Shown here piece by piece: positions 1 through 5,547 of a stretch of DNA of 6,608 nt. The position numbers and the translations under genes were made by a program. The notes under the pieces are model-generated. The model worked only from the letters and a program-made list of their open reading frames with translations. It made no database searches and had not been told where the DNA came from. The stretch's first letter is position 1. Each line of letters begins with the position of its first letter. The stretch lies in the NCBI GenBank assembly GCA_030950875.1, contig JAUZQS010000318.1:1-6608 (forward strand). The letters are read 5' to 3'. The stretch is from Mariprofundaceae bacterium (lineage in GTDB: Bacteria; Pseudomonadota; Zetaproteobacteria; Mariprofundales; Mariprofundaceae).

Positions 1-29
1 CCTACTTCACTGGCATGATGCACACATGA
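1..29 (+). CDS. Possible 3' tail of an upstream gene (partial)
   Basis: The frame starting at base 3 is open from the window edge and reads YFTGMMHT before a TGA at 27-29. That stop overlaps the ATG of the sigma factor gene (26-28) as ATGA, the same junction used between the sigma and anti-sigma genes. The sigma gene has no recognisable Shine-Dalgarno sequence, which would fit translation coupled to a preceding gene. Nine codons are far too few to identify a family, and an open frame of this length is expected by chance, so this is only a suggestion. Confidence 0.25.
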
Positions 30-598
30 CTGACAAACAGATGAACCCTGAATTATGGTTAACAGAACATGGTGATTACCTTTTTCGATATGCACTATCA
101 CGTCTGCATGATACAGAATTGGCAACGGATATGGTTCAAGAAACACTCTTGGCAGCTTGGCGAGGGCATCAACGCTTCAAAGGTGATTCAACACTGCGAA
201 CTTGGTTAGTCGGTATCATGAAACACAAAATTATTGATCATATCCGTAAGGAAATTAGGCATCGCAAAATCGGCGACCGTTTGGAAAATGATCCAACTTC
301 CGATTATTTCTCTGAAAATGGCAGTTGGCAACATTCGCCATCGGCTTGGCGCGATAACCCGGAAGCCTTATGTGACAACCAAGAATTCCGCCAAGTTTTG
401 CAAGAGTGTTTGTCGCATTTACCTGAAAAGCAACGGCGCGTTTTTGAGATGCGTGAACTCGCTGGTGATGACAGTGAAAGTATTTGTAATGCTTATGATA
501 TTACGCCGACTCATCTGCATGTGTTGATGCATCGCGCTAGGCTTGCCCTGCAAAACTGCCTGCATAAACATTGGTTTGGAGGTCAAAAAAAGTCATGA
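26..598 (+). CDS. ECF-type RNA polymerase sigma factor (sigma-70 family)
   Basis: This 190-residue protein has the two-domain layout of an ECF sigma factor, which directs RNA polymerase to a small set of stress promoters. Region 2 spans about residues 8-80, with the core-binding stretch DMVQETLLAAW (35-45) and the -10-reading stretch STLRTWLVGIMKHKIIDHIRK (55-75). Region 4 spans about 120-180, with LPEKQRRVFEMRELAG followed by a helix-turn-helix around ICNAYDITPTHLHVLMHRAR. The linker SENGSWQHSPSAW (96-108) and the ending KHWFGG resemble, from memory, the subgroup catalogued as TIGR02943 (Sig70_famx1), which is usually paired with a small zinc-type anti-sigma. The next gene is such a partner and overlaps the stop codon as ATGA, so the two are co-translated. 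No clear ribosome binding site precedes the ATG. Family assignment is secure; promoter targets and inducing signal cannot be read here. Oxidative stress is a reasonable guess from related pairs such as Neisseria sigma-E/MseR. Confidence 0.93.
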   Translation: MTDKQMNPELWLTEHGDYLFRYALSRLHDTELATDMVQETLLAAWRGHQRFKGDSTLRTWLVGIMKHKIIDHIRKEIRHRKIGDRLENDPTSDYFSENGSWQHSPSAWRDNPEALCDNQEFRQVLQECLSHLPEKQRRVFEMRELAGDDSESICNAYDITPTHLHVLMHRARLALQNCLHKHWFGGQKKS

Positions 599-843
599 AA
601 CACGCTTGTAAACGCGTTAGCCAACTCACCTCAGAGAGCTTTGATCGCAAACTCTCTTTGACAGAAACACTGCAACTTAAATGGCACTTTGCGATGTGTG
701 GTTTATGCCGCAATTATCATCAGAGCTTGAAAACGATGTCCAATGTTTTCGGGCATATTCGCGAACATGACCTTAAAGAAAATATTCAATTACCCGATGA
801 AGCCAGACAGCATATTCAATCTGTGTTAGAAAAAGAGAAGTAA
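595..843 (+). CDS. Zinc-binding anti-sigma factor (zf-HC2/ZAS type)
   Basis: This 82-residue soluble protein has the zinc anti-sigma motif His-x3-Cys-x2-Cys at H31, C35 and C38 (HFAMCGLC), plus an upstream Cys (C5) that could be a fourth ligand. No membrane segment is present, so it should hold the sigma factor in the cytoplasm rather than at the membrane. In this family the thiols bind zinc, and oxidation or metal loss can release the sigma factor; that is family knowledge and is not shown here. I chose the ATG at 595 over an in-frame ATG at 571. It overlaps the sigma stop as ATGA and has a strong GGAGGT at 578-583, 11 nt upstream, whereas the 571 start would run 28 bases into the sigma gene. 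The gene ends 5 bp before the repeat element at 849. Confidence 0.88.
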   Translation: MKHACKRVSQLTSESFDRKLSLTETLQLKWHFAMCGLCRNYHQSLKTMSNVFGHIREHDLKENIQLPDEARQHIQSVLEKEK

Positions 844-848
844 GCACC

Positions 849-1001
849 GCCTCAATTCAGTACAACTTATAAAATGACCTGTAGCTATTCAGATTGCCGC
901 TTATTTTTCATAGGTCAAGGCGAAAAGACGCAGCTTACTCCTGTAAGTGAGCACTTTTTAACGTAGGCATCGGGAAAATAAGGGGTGAGCTGAATAGTTA
1001 C
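849..1001 (+). mobile_element. MITE-like repeat, copy 1 (decayed left end)
   Basis: This non-coding element fills the whole gap between the anti-sigma gene and the convergent amgK gene. Its right end GCTGAATAGTTAC (989-1001) is identical to the right end of the copy at 6458-6608. A core of 121 bp (881-1001) aligns to the 121-bp core at 6488-6608 without gaps, with about 20 differences counted by eye. The outer left end (849-860, GCCTCAATTCAG) has drifted from GTAACTATTCAG. Within the core, 881-892 is the inverse of 990-1001 apart from one G-T wobble. Bases 900-907 (CTTATTTT) pair perfectly with 975-982, and CTTAC/GTAAG (934-938/943-947) form a small inner stem. There is no ORF. No target-site duplication is evident: the flanks are TAAGCACC and GTCTGCCG. 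The ends starting GTAA are reminiscent of IS66-family termini, but this is an inference. Confidence 0.8.
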
Positions 1002-1972
1002 GTCTGCCGCAATATTTTAACGACCGCATCTGGCAAGTTCAAAACCGCCATATCGTCTTGTAAATGTTTTTTCGTCAGTGGTATTTCATCCAAAAAACTT
1101 TGTTTTCCATCACGGTATGCCAAACGGGAGAAAATTCCGATGGCTTTGATATGCCGCTGAAAAGCCGTTAAACGTAAAGCTTCATGCCAGTGGTTAAAAT
1201 CAGTAAAATATGTATTCAACGATGTGGGTAATGCTGAAAAAAAGTATGCGCTCCATTCACGCCGCAATGATTCAGGGTAGTCTTGGTAACAATCATATAA
1301 CAATGAAGCCAAATCATAGGTAATAGGTCCCGACACAGCATCTTGAAAATCAATCACCCCAAGTGGCAGCCCCTTCTTGGGAACCATTAAATTCCGACAA
1401 TGATAATCCAAATGAACAGCCGCCTGTGGCAGTAATTGCAAACGTTGTAAATAAGGCAATAACGCAGCATGAAATGACACTCGCTCCGGCGGCGATGGCA
1501 CATAACCGACAACCTTGGGTAAATACCAATCCAAATAAAGCTCACATTCGCGCTGCATGCGCGCTACATCAAAGTTTGGTAATTCAAAGTTTGGTTCAGG
1601 AGCCGCTTGTAACGCATGCAATTGCCGCAAAGCATCTTGAAAAAGAGGTTTTACATCACCAGCCTTTTGCAAATAGGTTGCCCAGGTATTATCCCCGAAA
1701 TCTTCCAGTAATAAAAAACCTTGCTGCTGATTCTCAGCTATTAAATCAGGAACACGCAACGGCACATTCTGAAACCACGCGCGAATCCTCAAAAAGGGTG
1801 AACAATCTTCCTTGCCAGGAGGAGCATCCATCAACACCCATGTTTCATGCTCGCTATGAACGCGAAAATAACGACGAAAGGATGCGTCTCCAGCTAAAGC
1901 ACGGATCTCGAAACTTACATCCAGCACCTCATCCAACCATTGTATGGCCTGCGTTAACCGCGCATCTGCCAT
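998..1972 (-). CDS. amgK: AmgK-type N-acetylmuramate/N-acetylglucosamine 1-kinase
   Basis: This 324-residue protein belongs to the aminoglycoside-phosphotransferase/choline-kinase fold. It matches the AmgK group, which phosphorylates MurNAc or GlcNAc at the anomeric position so that MurU can make UDP-MurNAc during peptidoglycan recycling. Signature stretches are LAGDASFRRYF (26-36), MDAPPGKEDCSPF (48-60) and GFLLLEDFGD (85-94). The catalytic loop is HLDYHCRN, with putative base D189 and N194. The metal-binding segment DFQDAVSGPITYDL follows from D208. Length is close to the family norm. The gene starts 4 bp after the SPOR gene stop, with GAAGG inside that gene as a likely ribosome binding site, so it depends on the upstream transcript. 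Its stop codon TAA (998-1000) and the last base of the final Thr codon lie inside the repeat element. The usual partner murU is not in this window. The substrate is assigned by family resemblance, and a related sugar kinase role remains possible. Confidence 0.83.
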   Translation of the reverse strand: MADARLTQAIQWLDEVLDVSFEIRALAGDASFRRYFRVHSEHETWVLMDAPPGKEDCSPFLRIRAWFQNVPLRVPDLIAENQQQGFLLLEDFGDNTWATYLQKAGDVKPLFQDALRQLHALQAAPEPNFELPNFDVARMQRECELYLDWYLPKVVGYVPSPPERVSFHAALLPYLQRLQLLPQAAVHLDYHCRNLMVPKKGLPLGVIDFQDAVSGPITYDLASLLYDCYQDYPESLRREWSAYFFSALPTSLNTYFTDFNHWHEALRLTAFQRHIKAIGIFSRLAYRDGKQSFLDEIPLTKKHLQDDMAVLNLPDAVVKILRQT

Positions 1973-1976
1973 TAAA

Positions 1977-2729
1977 TCAACGAGCCTTCAAGACAAGTGC
2001 CGTGATATTTAAGGATTTTTTTACCGCCTTTTTTGCTTTAAGCGCCGCTTTTTTTGAGTCATAACCAGCAATATAAACACGGTACCAAACACCTAAATTA
2101 GGTAATTCAACACGGCGAATCAATGGCGAAAAACCTCGTTTCGTCAGTTTTGGCACAAAAGCATCGGCATCAGCCTGCTTTTGAAAAGAACCAACCTGCA
2201 ATACAAAGCCCCGCTGCTTAGCCTTACTATCATTCACATTGACAGATTTCGGTGTAATGATCTTTGTAACTTTTTTAGCTGATTGATGCATTTCCTTCTC
2301 AATCATCTTGCGCATTTCAAGTGTAGATGATGGTACATGCACGGATGTGCGGGTTGATACGCCCTTTTTAGGTGTCCTTGTAGCATGTAACGGTGCTGGT
2401 TTCACAGATTGATGCGGCAGCTCATTATAAAATGTTAAATCACCAACCTGCGTAGTTGATACTTTAGGTTCAGCCTGTTTCGTCGCAGCTTCTTGGCGCA
2501 ATAAATTCATTTCCTTTTGTTGTTCTCGCAAAAGTTTTTCCAAATGCGCCTTATCTTCACCTGAAGCCGTTTCAATTCCTTGTTTTTGCCCCAACCAGAA
2601 CCCAGCCATAAATGTTCCCAACACAAGCAACACTGATAACACCGTTAAAAACATCGTTTTAACACGCGTCAACGGCTTTTCCACGTCTATTTGTGGCACT
2701 TCAACTTGGGCAAAATCTTGCACAGCCAT
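1977..2729 (-). CDS. FtsN-like SPOR-domain cell-division/envelope protein
   Basis: This 250-residue protein has a short cytoplasmic N-terminus and one transmembrane helix at about 26-47 (MFLTVLSVLLVLGTFMAGFWLG). A charged, probably coiled-coil stretch follows at 58-85, then a Lys/Ser/Thr/Pro-rich linker, and a C-terminal SPOR domain at about 174-249. The SPOR domain shows FVLQVGSFQKQADADAF and LGVWYRVYIAGYDSKKAAL. SPOR domains bind denuded glycan strands at the division septum; the topology (inner membrane anchor, periplasmic SPOR) is that of FtsN and DedD. The stretch LTFYNELP (98-105) resembles the FY-x-x-LP motif seen before the linker in FtsN-like proteins. The gene directly follows argS, as ftsN-like genes do in several proteobacteria, and its ATG overlaps the argS stop by one base (TAATG). 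A weak GGATAA lies upstream of the start. True FtsN orthology versus another SPOR paralogue cannot be settled from this sequence. Confidence 0.85.
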   Translation of the reverse strand: MAVQDFAQVEVPQIDVEKPLTRVKTMFLTVLSVLLVLGTFMAGFWLGQKQGIETASGEDKAHLEKLLREQQKEMNLLRQEAATKQAEPKVSTTQVGDLTFYNELPHQSVKPAPLHATRTPKKGVSTRTSVHVPSSTLEMRKMIEKEMHQSAKKVTKIITPKSVNVNDSKAKQRGFVLQVGSFQKQADADAFVPKLTKRGFSPLIRRVELPNLGVWYRVYIAGYDSKKAALKAKKAVKKSLNITALVLKAR

Positions 2730-4447
2730 TACATTTTATCCGGCGCAGACACACCCAACACGGTCAAAGCATTAAAAATCACCTGCTTCACTGCCCGTGC
2801 CAACAATAAACGCGCTTGGGTTAAGACTATATCATCCGTCACTACACGGTTTTTATGATAAAAACTATGAAAGTTCGCAGCCAGTTTCATCACATACGTT
2901 GCCACTCGGTAAGCTTCCAAACGGGTCGCCGCTGTATCCAACATTTCAGGGTACGCCAATAACTGCGCGACCAATGCTTGTTCTTCATCGGACACCAAAG
3001 GCGATACATCAACATCTTCAACCGCCTGCAAAACAATGCCTTCTTCTTTAGCCTTTCTCAAAATAGCTGCTACACGTGCATGCGCATATTGCACATAATA
3101 AACAGGATTTTCATGGCTCTTTTCTTTGGCTTCTTCCAAATCAAAATCGAACTGACTTTCAACCCGTCGCGTCATAAAGTTAAATCGTACTGCATCCGCG
3201 CCCACCTCATCAACCACTTCACGCAAGGTTACAAAGGTGCCTGCCCGTTTGGACATGCGCACAGGTTTGCCATCACGGGTTAAATTCACCATTTGCACTA
3301 GCAACACATCTGGCTGTGCTTCACGCTGTACCAAGGCCTTCATGGATGCCTGAACACGGGTAACATAACCACCATGATCCGCACCCCAAATATCAATCAG
3401 ACGATCAAATCCACGCTCGAATTTATCCACATGGTAGGCAATATCCGCTGCAAAATAAGTCGCAGTTCCATCTTGTTTTGCCAAAGGGCGATCAACATCA
3501 TCACCAAAATCGGTCGTGCGGAATAAAAACTGCTCTACAGGCTTATAATCTTTCACTTCCTTACCTTTTGGTGGTGGAAGTGTGCCAAGGTAAACTGTTC
3601 CTTCATCTTTTAAGTGTTGAATCAAACTCTGTACTTTCCCTGATTCATGCAAGGCTTTCTCAGAGAAATAATGATCAAACTGAATATTCATTGCCGCTAA
3701 ATCGGCGCCAATCATTACCATGTTGGCAGCCACACTCTGCTCACCAACCCATAGCGAACGTTCGTCATCAGACAATGCCAAAAGCTCGCTATAATTACGT
3801 TTCTTCAGCAATTCACGCGCAATCTCAATAATATATTCACCTGGGTATGCCGCTTCGGGGAAGGTGATGGATTCACCCTGTAACTCTTGCATGCGCAACC
3901 ATACGGAATTTGCCAACACGCCAATCTGTGAGCCTGCATCATTGATATAATATTCCCGATGCACCTTCATACCACGTGTGGATAACAAACGCCCTAAAGC
4001 ATCGCCCACCACCGCACCTCGACCATGACCCACATGCATAGGCCCAGTTGGGTTCGCAGAAACAAACTCCAAACAAACCTTTTCAGATGCATCACTGACT
4101 GCAATACAGCCAAAATCTTCGCCTTGCGCCAAAATATGTTTTAAGGCTTCCGCTTCACAGGCTCCCTGCAAACGAATATTGATAAAACCAGGCCCTGCAA
4201 TATCACAGCTTTCCACTGCTGCTGGCCATTGCACCGTTTGCAAAAGAAGTTCCGCAACCTGACGGGGGTTCTTCTTCAGCATGCCCGCCAAAGCCATGGC
4301 AACATTGGCTGCATAATCACCATGTTCCTTCATTTTCGGGCGCGATAATTTCACCACGATTTTTTTTGCATCAGCCACTGTGTCAGGGCCATCCTGCAAT
4401 AATGTATCCACGGCACTCTGTAATGCCTGCTCCAAAGCTTGTTTCAC
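2729..4447 (-). CDS. argS: Arginyl-tRNA synthetase
   Basis: Class I aminoacyl-tRNA synthetase that charges tRNA-Arg with arginine in the cytoplasm. With the GTG start at 4445-4447 it has 572 residues, the usual family size. The N-terminal Arg-specific tRNA-recognition domain covers about 1-95 (KMKEHGDYAANVAMAL, AGPGFINIRL). The catalytic Rossmann domain carries the HIGH signature as HVGH (138-141) after EFVSANPTGPMH, and the KMSKS equivalent RMSKRAGT (397-404). The DALR-type anticodon-binding domain runs from about 450 to the end, closing with LGVSAPDKM. I chose GTG because GGAGG (4452-4456) lies just upstream. The frame stays open to a TTG at 4520-4522, but the 25 extra residues do not look like ArgS and would bypass that Shine-Dalgarno sequence. 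The gene heads a tight cluster with the SPOR and amgK genes. No lesion is apparent. Confidence 0.97.
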   Translation of the reverse strand: MKQALEQALQSAVDTLLQDGPDTVADAKKIVVKLSRPKMKEHGDYAANVAMALAGMLKKNPRQVAELLLQTVQWPAAVESCDIAGPGFINIRLQGACEAEALKHILAQGEDFGCIAVSDASEKVCLEFVSANPTGPMHVGHGRGAVVGDALGRLLSTRGMKVHREYYINDAGSQIGVLANSVWLRMQELQGESITFPEAAYPGEYIIEIARELLKKRNYSELLALSDDERSLWVGEQSVAANMVMIGADLAAMNIQFDHYFSEKALHESGKVQSLIQHLKDEGTVYLGTLPPPKGKEVKDYKPVEQFLFRTTDFGDDVDRPLAKQDGTATYFAADIAYHVDKFERGFDRLIDIWGADHGGYVTRVQASMKALVQREAQPDVLLVQMVNLTRDGKPVRMSKRAGTFVTLREVVDEVGADAVRFNFMTRRVESQFDFDLEEAKEKSHENPVYYVQYAHARVAAILRKAKEEGIVLQAVEDVDVSPLVSDEEQALVAQLLAYPEMLDTAATRLEAYRVATYVMKLAANFHSFYHKNRVVTDDIVLTQARLLLARAVKQVIFNALTVLGVSAPDKM

Positions 4448-4606
4448 AAAGCCTCCACGTTCACGTTTCCAACCAAACCAATCTATGCCGCACCTTATCG
4501 TTTTCTGCTTAACATGAAACAAATGACGAAGCTTATGACTTTAATCATTTACTACACCTTCATTCATTCGTCATAGCGCTCTTATTAATAATGCGTGCAA
4601 AAATGG
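4448..4606 (-). promoter_or_regulatory. mutM-argS spacer with weak promoter candidate for argS
   Basis: This 159-bp non-coding gap lies between two - strand genes. A weak sigma-70-like candidate on the - strand is TTGTTT (4522-4517), 17 bp, then GATAAG (4499-4494), which would give a leader of about 40 nt before the argS GTG. GGAGG at 4452-4456 is the argS ribosome binding site. The gap also holds ATGACGAA (4523-4530) and its exact inverse TTCGTCAT (4567-4574), 36 bp apart, and a quasi-palindrome at 4506-4521 that overlaps the candidate -35. There is no run of T after a GC hairpin, so no intrinsic terminator for mutM is visible and read-through into argS is possible. Confidence 0.3.
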
Positions 4607-5458
4607 CTAATGCTGACAATTCGGGCAATAAAAACTGCTTCGTCCAGCCTGTATGATTCGGCGAATTTTCGCGTCACAGCGCGTGCAAGGCTCGCCTTCT
4701 CGCCCATAAACATGAAAGCTATGCGCAAAATATCCTGGTTTTCCATCCACCTGCACAAAATCACTGATACTACTGCCACCTGCTTGTATCGCCGCAGCCA
4801 AGGTTGTTTTAATTGCATTTACCAATGTTTGTAATCGGTGTTTTGAAATTCGCCCAGCTGCACGTGCAGGATGAATACCTGCCAAAAACAGTGCCTCCGC
4901 CGCATAAATATTGCCCACACCAACCACCACATGCGCATCCATAATCAGTGTTTTAATCGGCAGCTTACGCCCCAAACAATGCGATAATAAATATTCAACA
5001 TCAAATGCATCAAACAAAGGTTCAGGGCCCAAGCGCTTGAACCACGCATGTTGTGGCCAATCAATCTTTGCCATCAAACCCGCATAACCAAAGCGTCTCG
5101 CATCACGGTAGCGTAAGCTACTGCCATCATCAAAATCAAAACGCACATGCTCATGCGCCCCCGCCGCCGTAGCTTTGGGCAACACATGGAATTGACCTGT
5201 CATGCCCAAATGCCAAACTAAGGTCTGCAGGTTAGATGTGTTATTCTTTGTATTTTCCGATATATCACCCTCAAAATCAAACAATAAATATTTGGATCTA
5301 CGTCGAATTTCTTTAATCTTCTGATTAAACAGCGGTGAAAAATTAGGCAATGTATAACGTAAATTAGCACGAAATGCAGTCACAGATAGAACTTTTCGAC
5401 CAAGCAATAAAGACGAAAGCCCTGTTCGCACCACTTCAACTTCAGGTAGTTCTGGCAT
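4607..5458 (-). CDS. mutM: Formamidopyrimidine-DNA glycosylase (Fpg/MutM)
   Basis: Bifunctional base-excision-repair enzyme that removes 8-oxoguanine and formamidopyrimidines and cleaves the abasic strand. The ATG at 5456-5458 is chosen because the protein must begin MPELPEVE: after Met removal the N-terminal Pro is the catalytic nucleophile, followed by the essential Glu. An in-frame start at 5506 would bury that Pro and is wrong. The 283-residue product has K56 (RRSKYLL), the void-filling residues M86 (HLGMTG), R121 and F123 (DARRFG), and the VGNIYAAEAL helix (181-190) of the helix-two-turn-helix. The C-terminal zinc finger has C258, C261, C278 and C281 with the conserved R273 (AGRSSFYCPNC). 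Residues about 64-78 form a polar insertion before the conserved HLGM strand compared with the E. coli enzyme as I remember it. All key residues are present, so it should be active. It may share a transcript with argS downstream. Confidence 0.97.
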   Translation of the reverse strand: MPELPEVEVVRTGLSSLLLGRKVLSVTAFRANLRYTLPNFSPLFNQKIKEIRRRSKYLLFDFEGDISENTKNNTSNLQTLVWHLGMTGQFHVLPKATAAGAHEHVRFDFDDGSSLRYRDARRFGYAGLMAKIDWPQHAWFKRLGPEPLFDAFDVEYLLSHCLGRKLPIKTLIMDAHVVVGVGNIYAAEALFLAGIHPARAAGRISKHRLQTLVNAIKTTLAAAIQAGGSSISDFVQVDGKPGYFAHSFHVYGREGEPCTRCDAKIRRIIQAGRSSFYCPNCQH

Positions 5459-5547
5459 GCTCGAAAGGTATCGCATCCGTACCATAACACCATCAATCGC
5501 ACACAATTACTTGCGAGAATGCGACCTTGCATCCATACTTCTCTACC
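5459..5547. promoter_or_regulatory. Divergent intergenic region mutM / dual cNMP-domain gene
   Basis: These 89 bp separate two divergent genes and must hold both promoters. On the + strand, TTGCGA (5511-5516), 17 bp, CATACT (5534-5539) is a 4/6 plus 4/6 match to the sigma-70 consensus. It would start transcription within about two bases of the ATG at 5548, making that message nearly leaderless, in keeping with the lack of a Shine-Dalgarno sequence there. On the - strand I see no convincing promoter for mutM; TATGGT around 5480-5486 is a possible -10 without a good -35. Confidence 0.35.

Noticed and set aside
998..1010. amgK as a pseudogene truncated by the repeat
   Set aside because: All kinase motifs are present and the 324-residue length is close to the family norm, so at most a few C-terminal residues were altered.
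1363..2064. A 233-codon + strand open frame antisense to amgK
   Set aside because: Its low-complexity, His/Asn/Pro/Ala-rich product has no recognisable domain. It lies wholly opposite the clearly conserved AmgK and SPOR frames, so it is a shadow.
4448..4522. Extended argS start at TTG 4522, giving 25 extra N-terminal residues
   Set aside because: The extra peptide does not resemble ArgS, and the GTG at 4447 has GGAGG just upstream and gives the family length.
4523..4574. Inverted repeat ATGACGAA/TTCGTCAT as a mutM terminator
   Set aside because: Arms are only 8 bp with a 36-bp loop, and no T-run follows on either strand. It may be an operator pair but does not look like an intrinsic terminator.
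5459..5506. Upstream in-frame start for mutM at 5506
   Set aside because: Fpg needs Pro directly after the initiator Met as its nucleophile; only the ATG at 5458 gives MPELPEVE.
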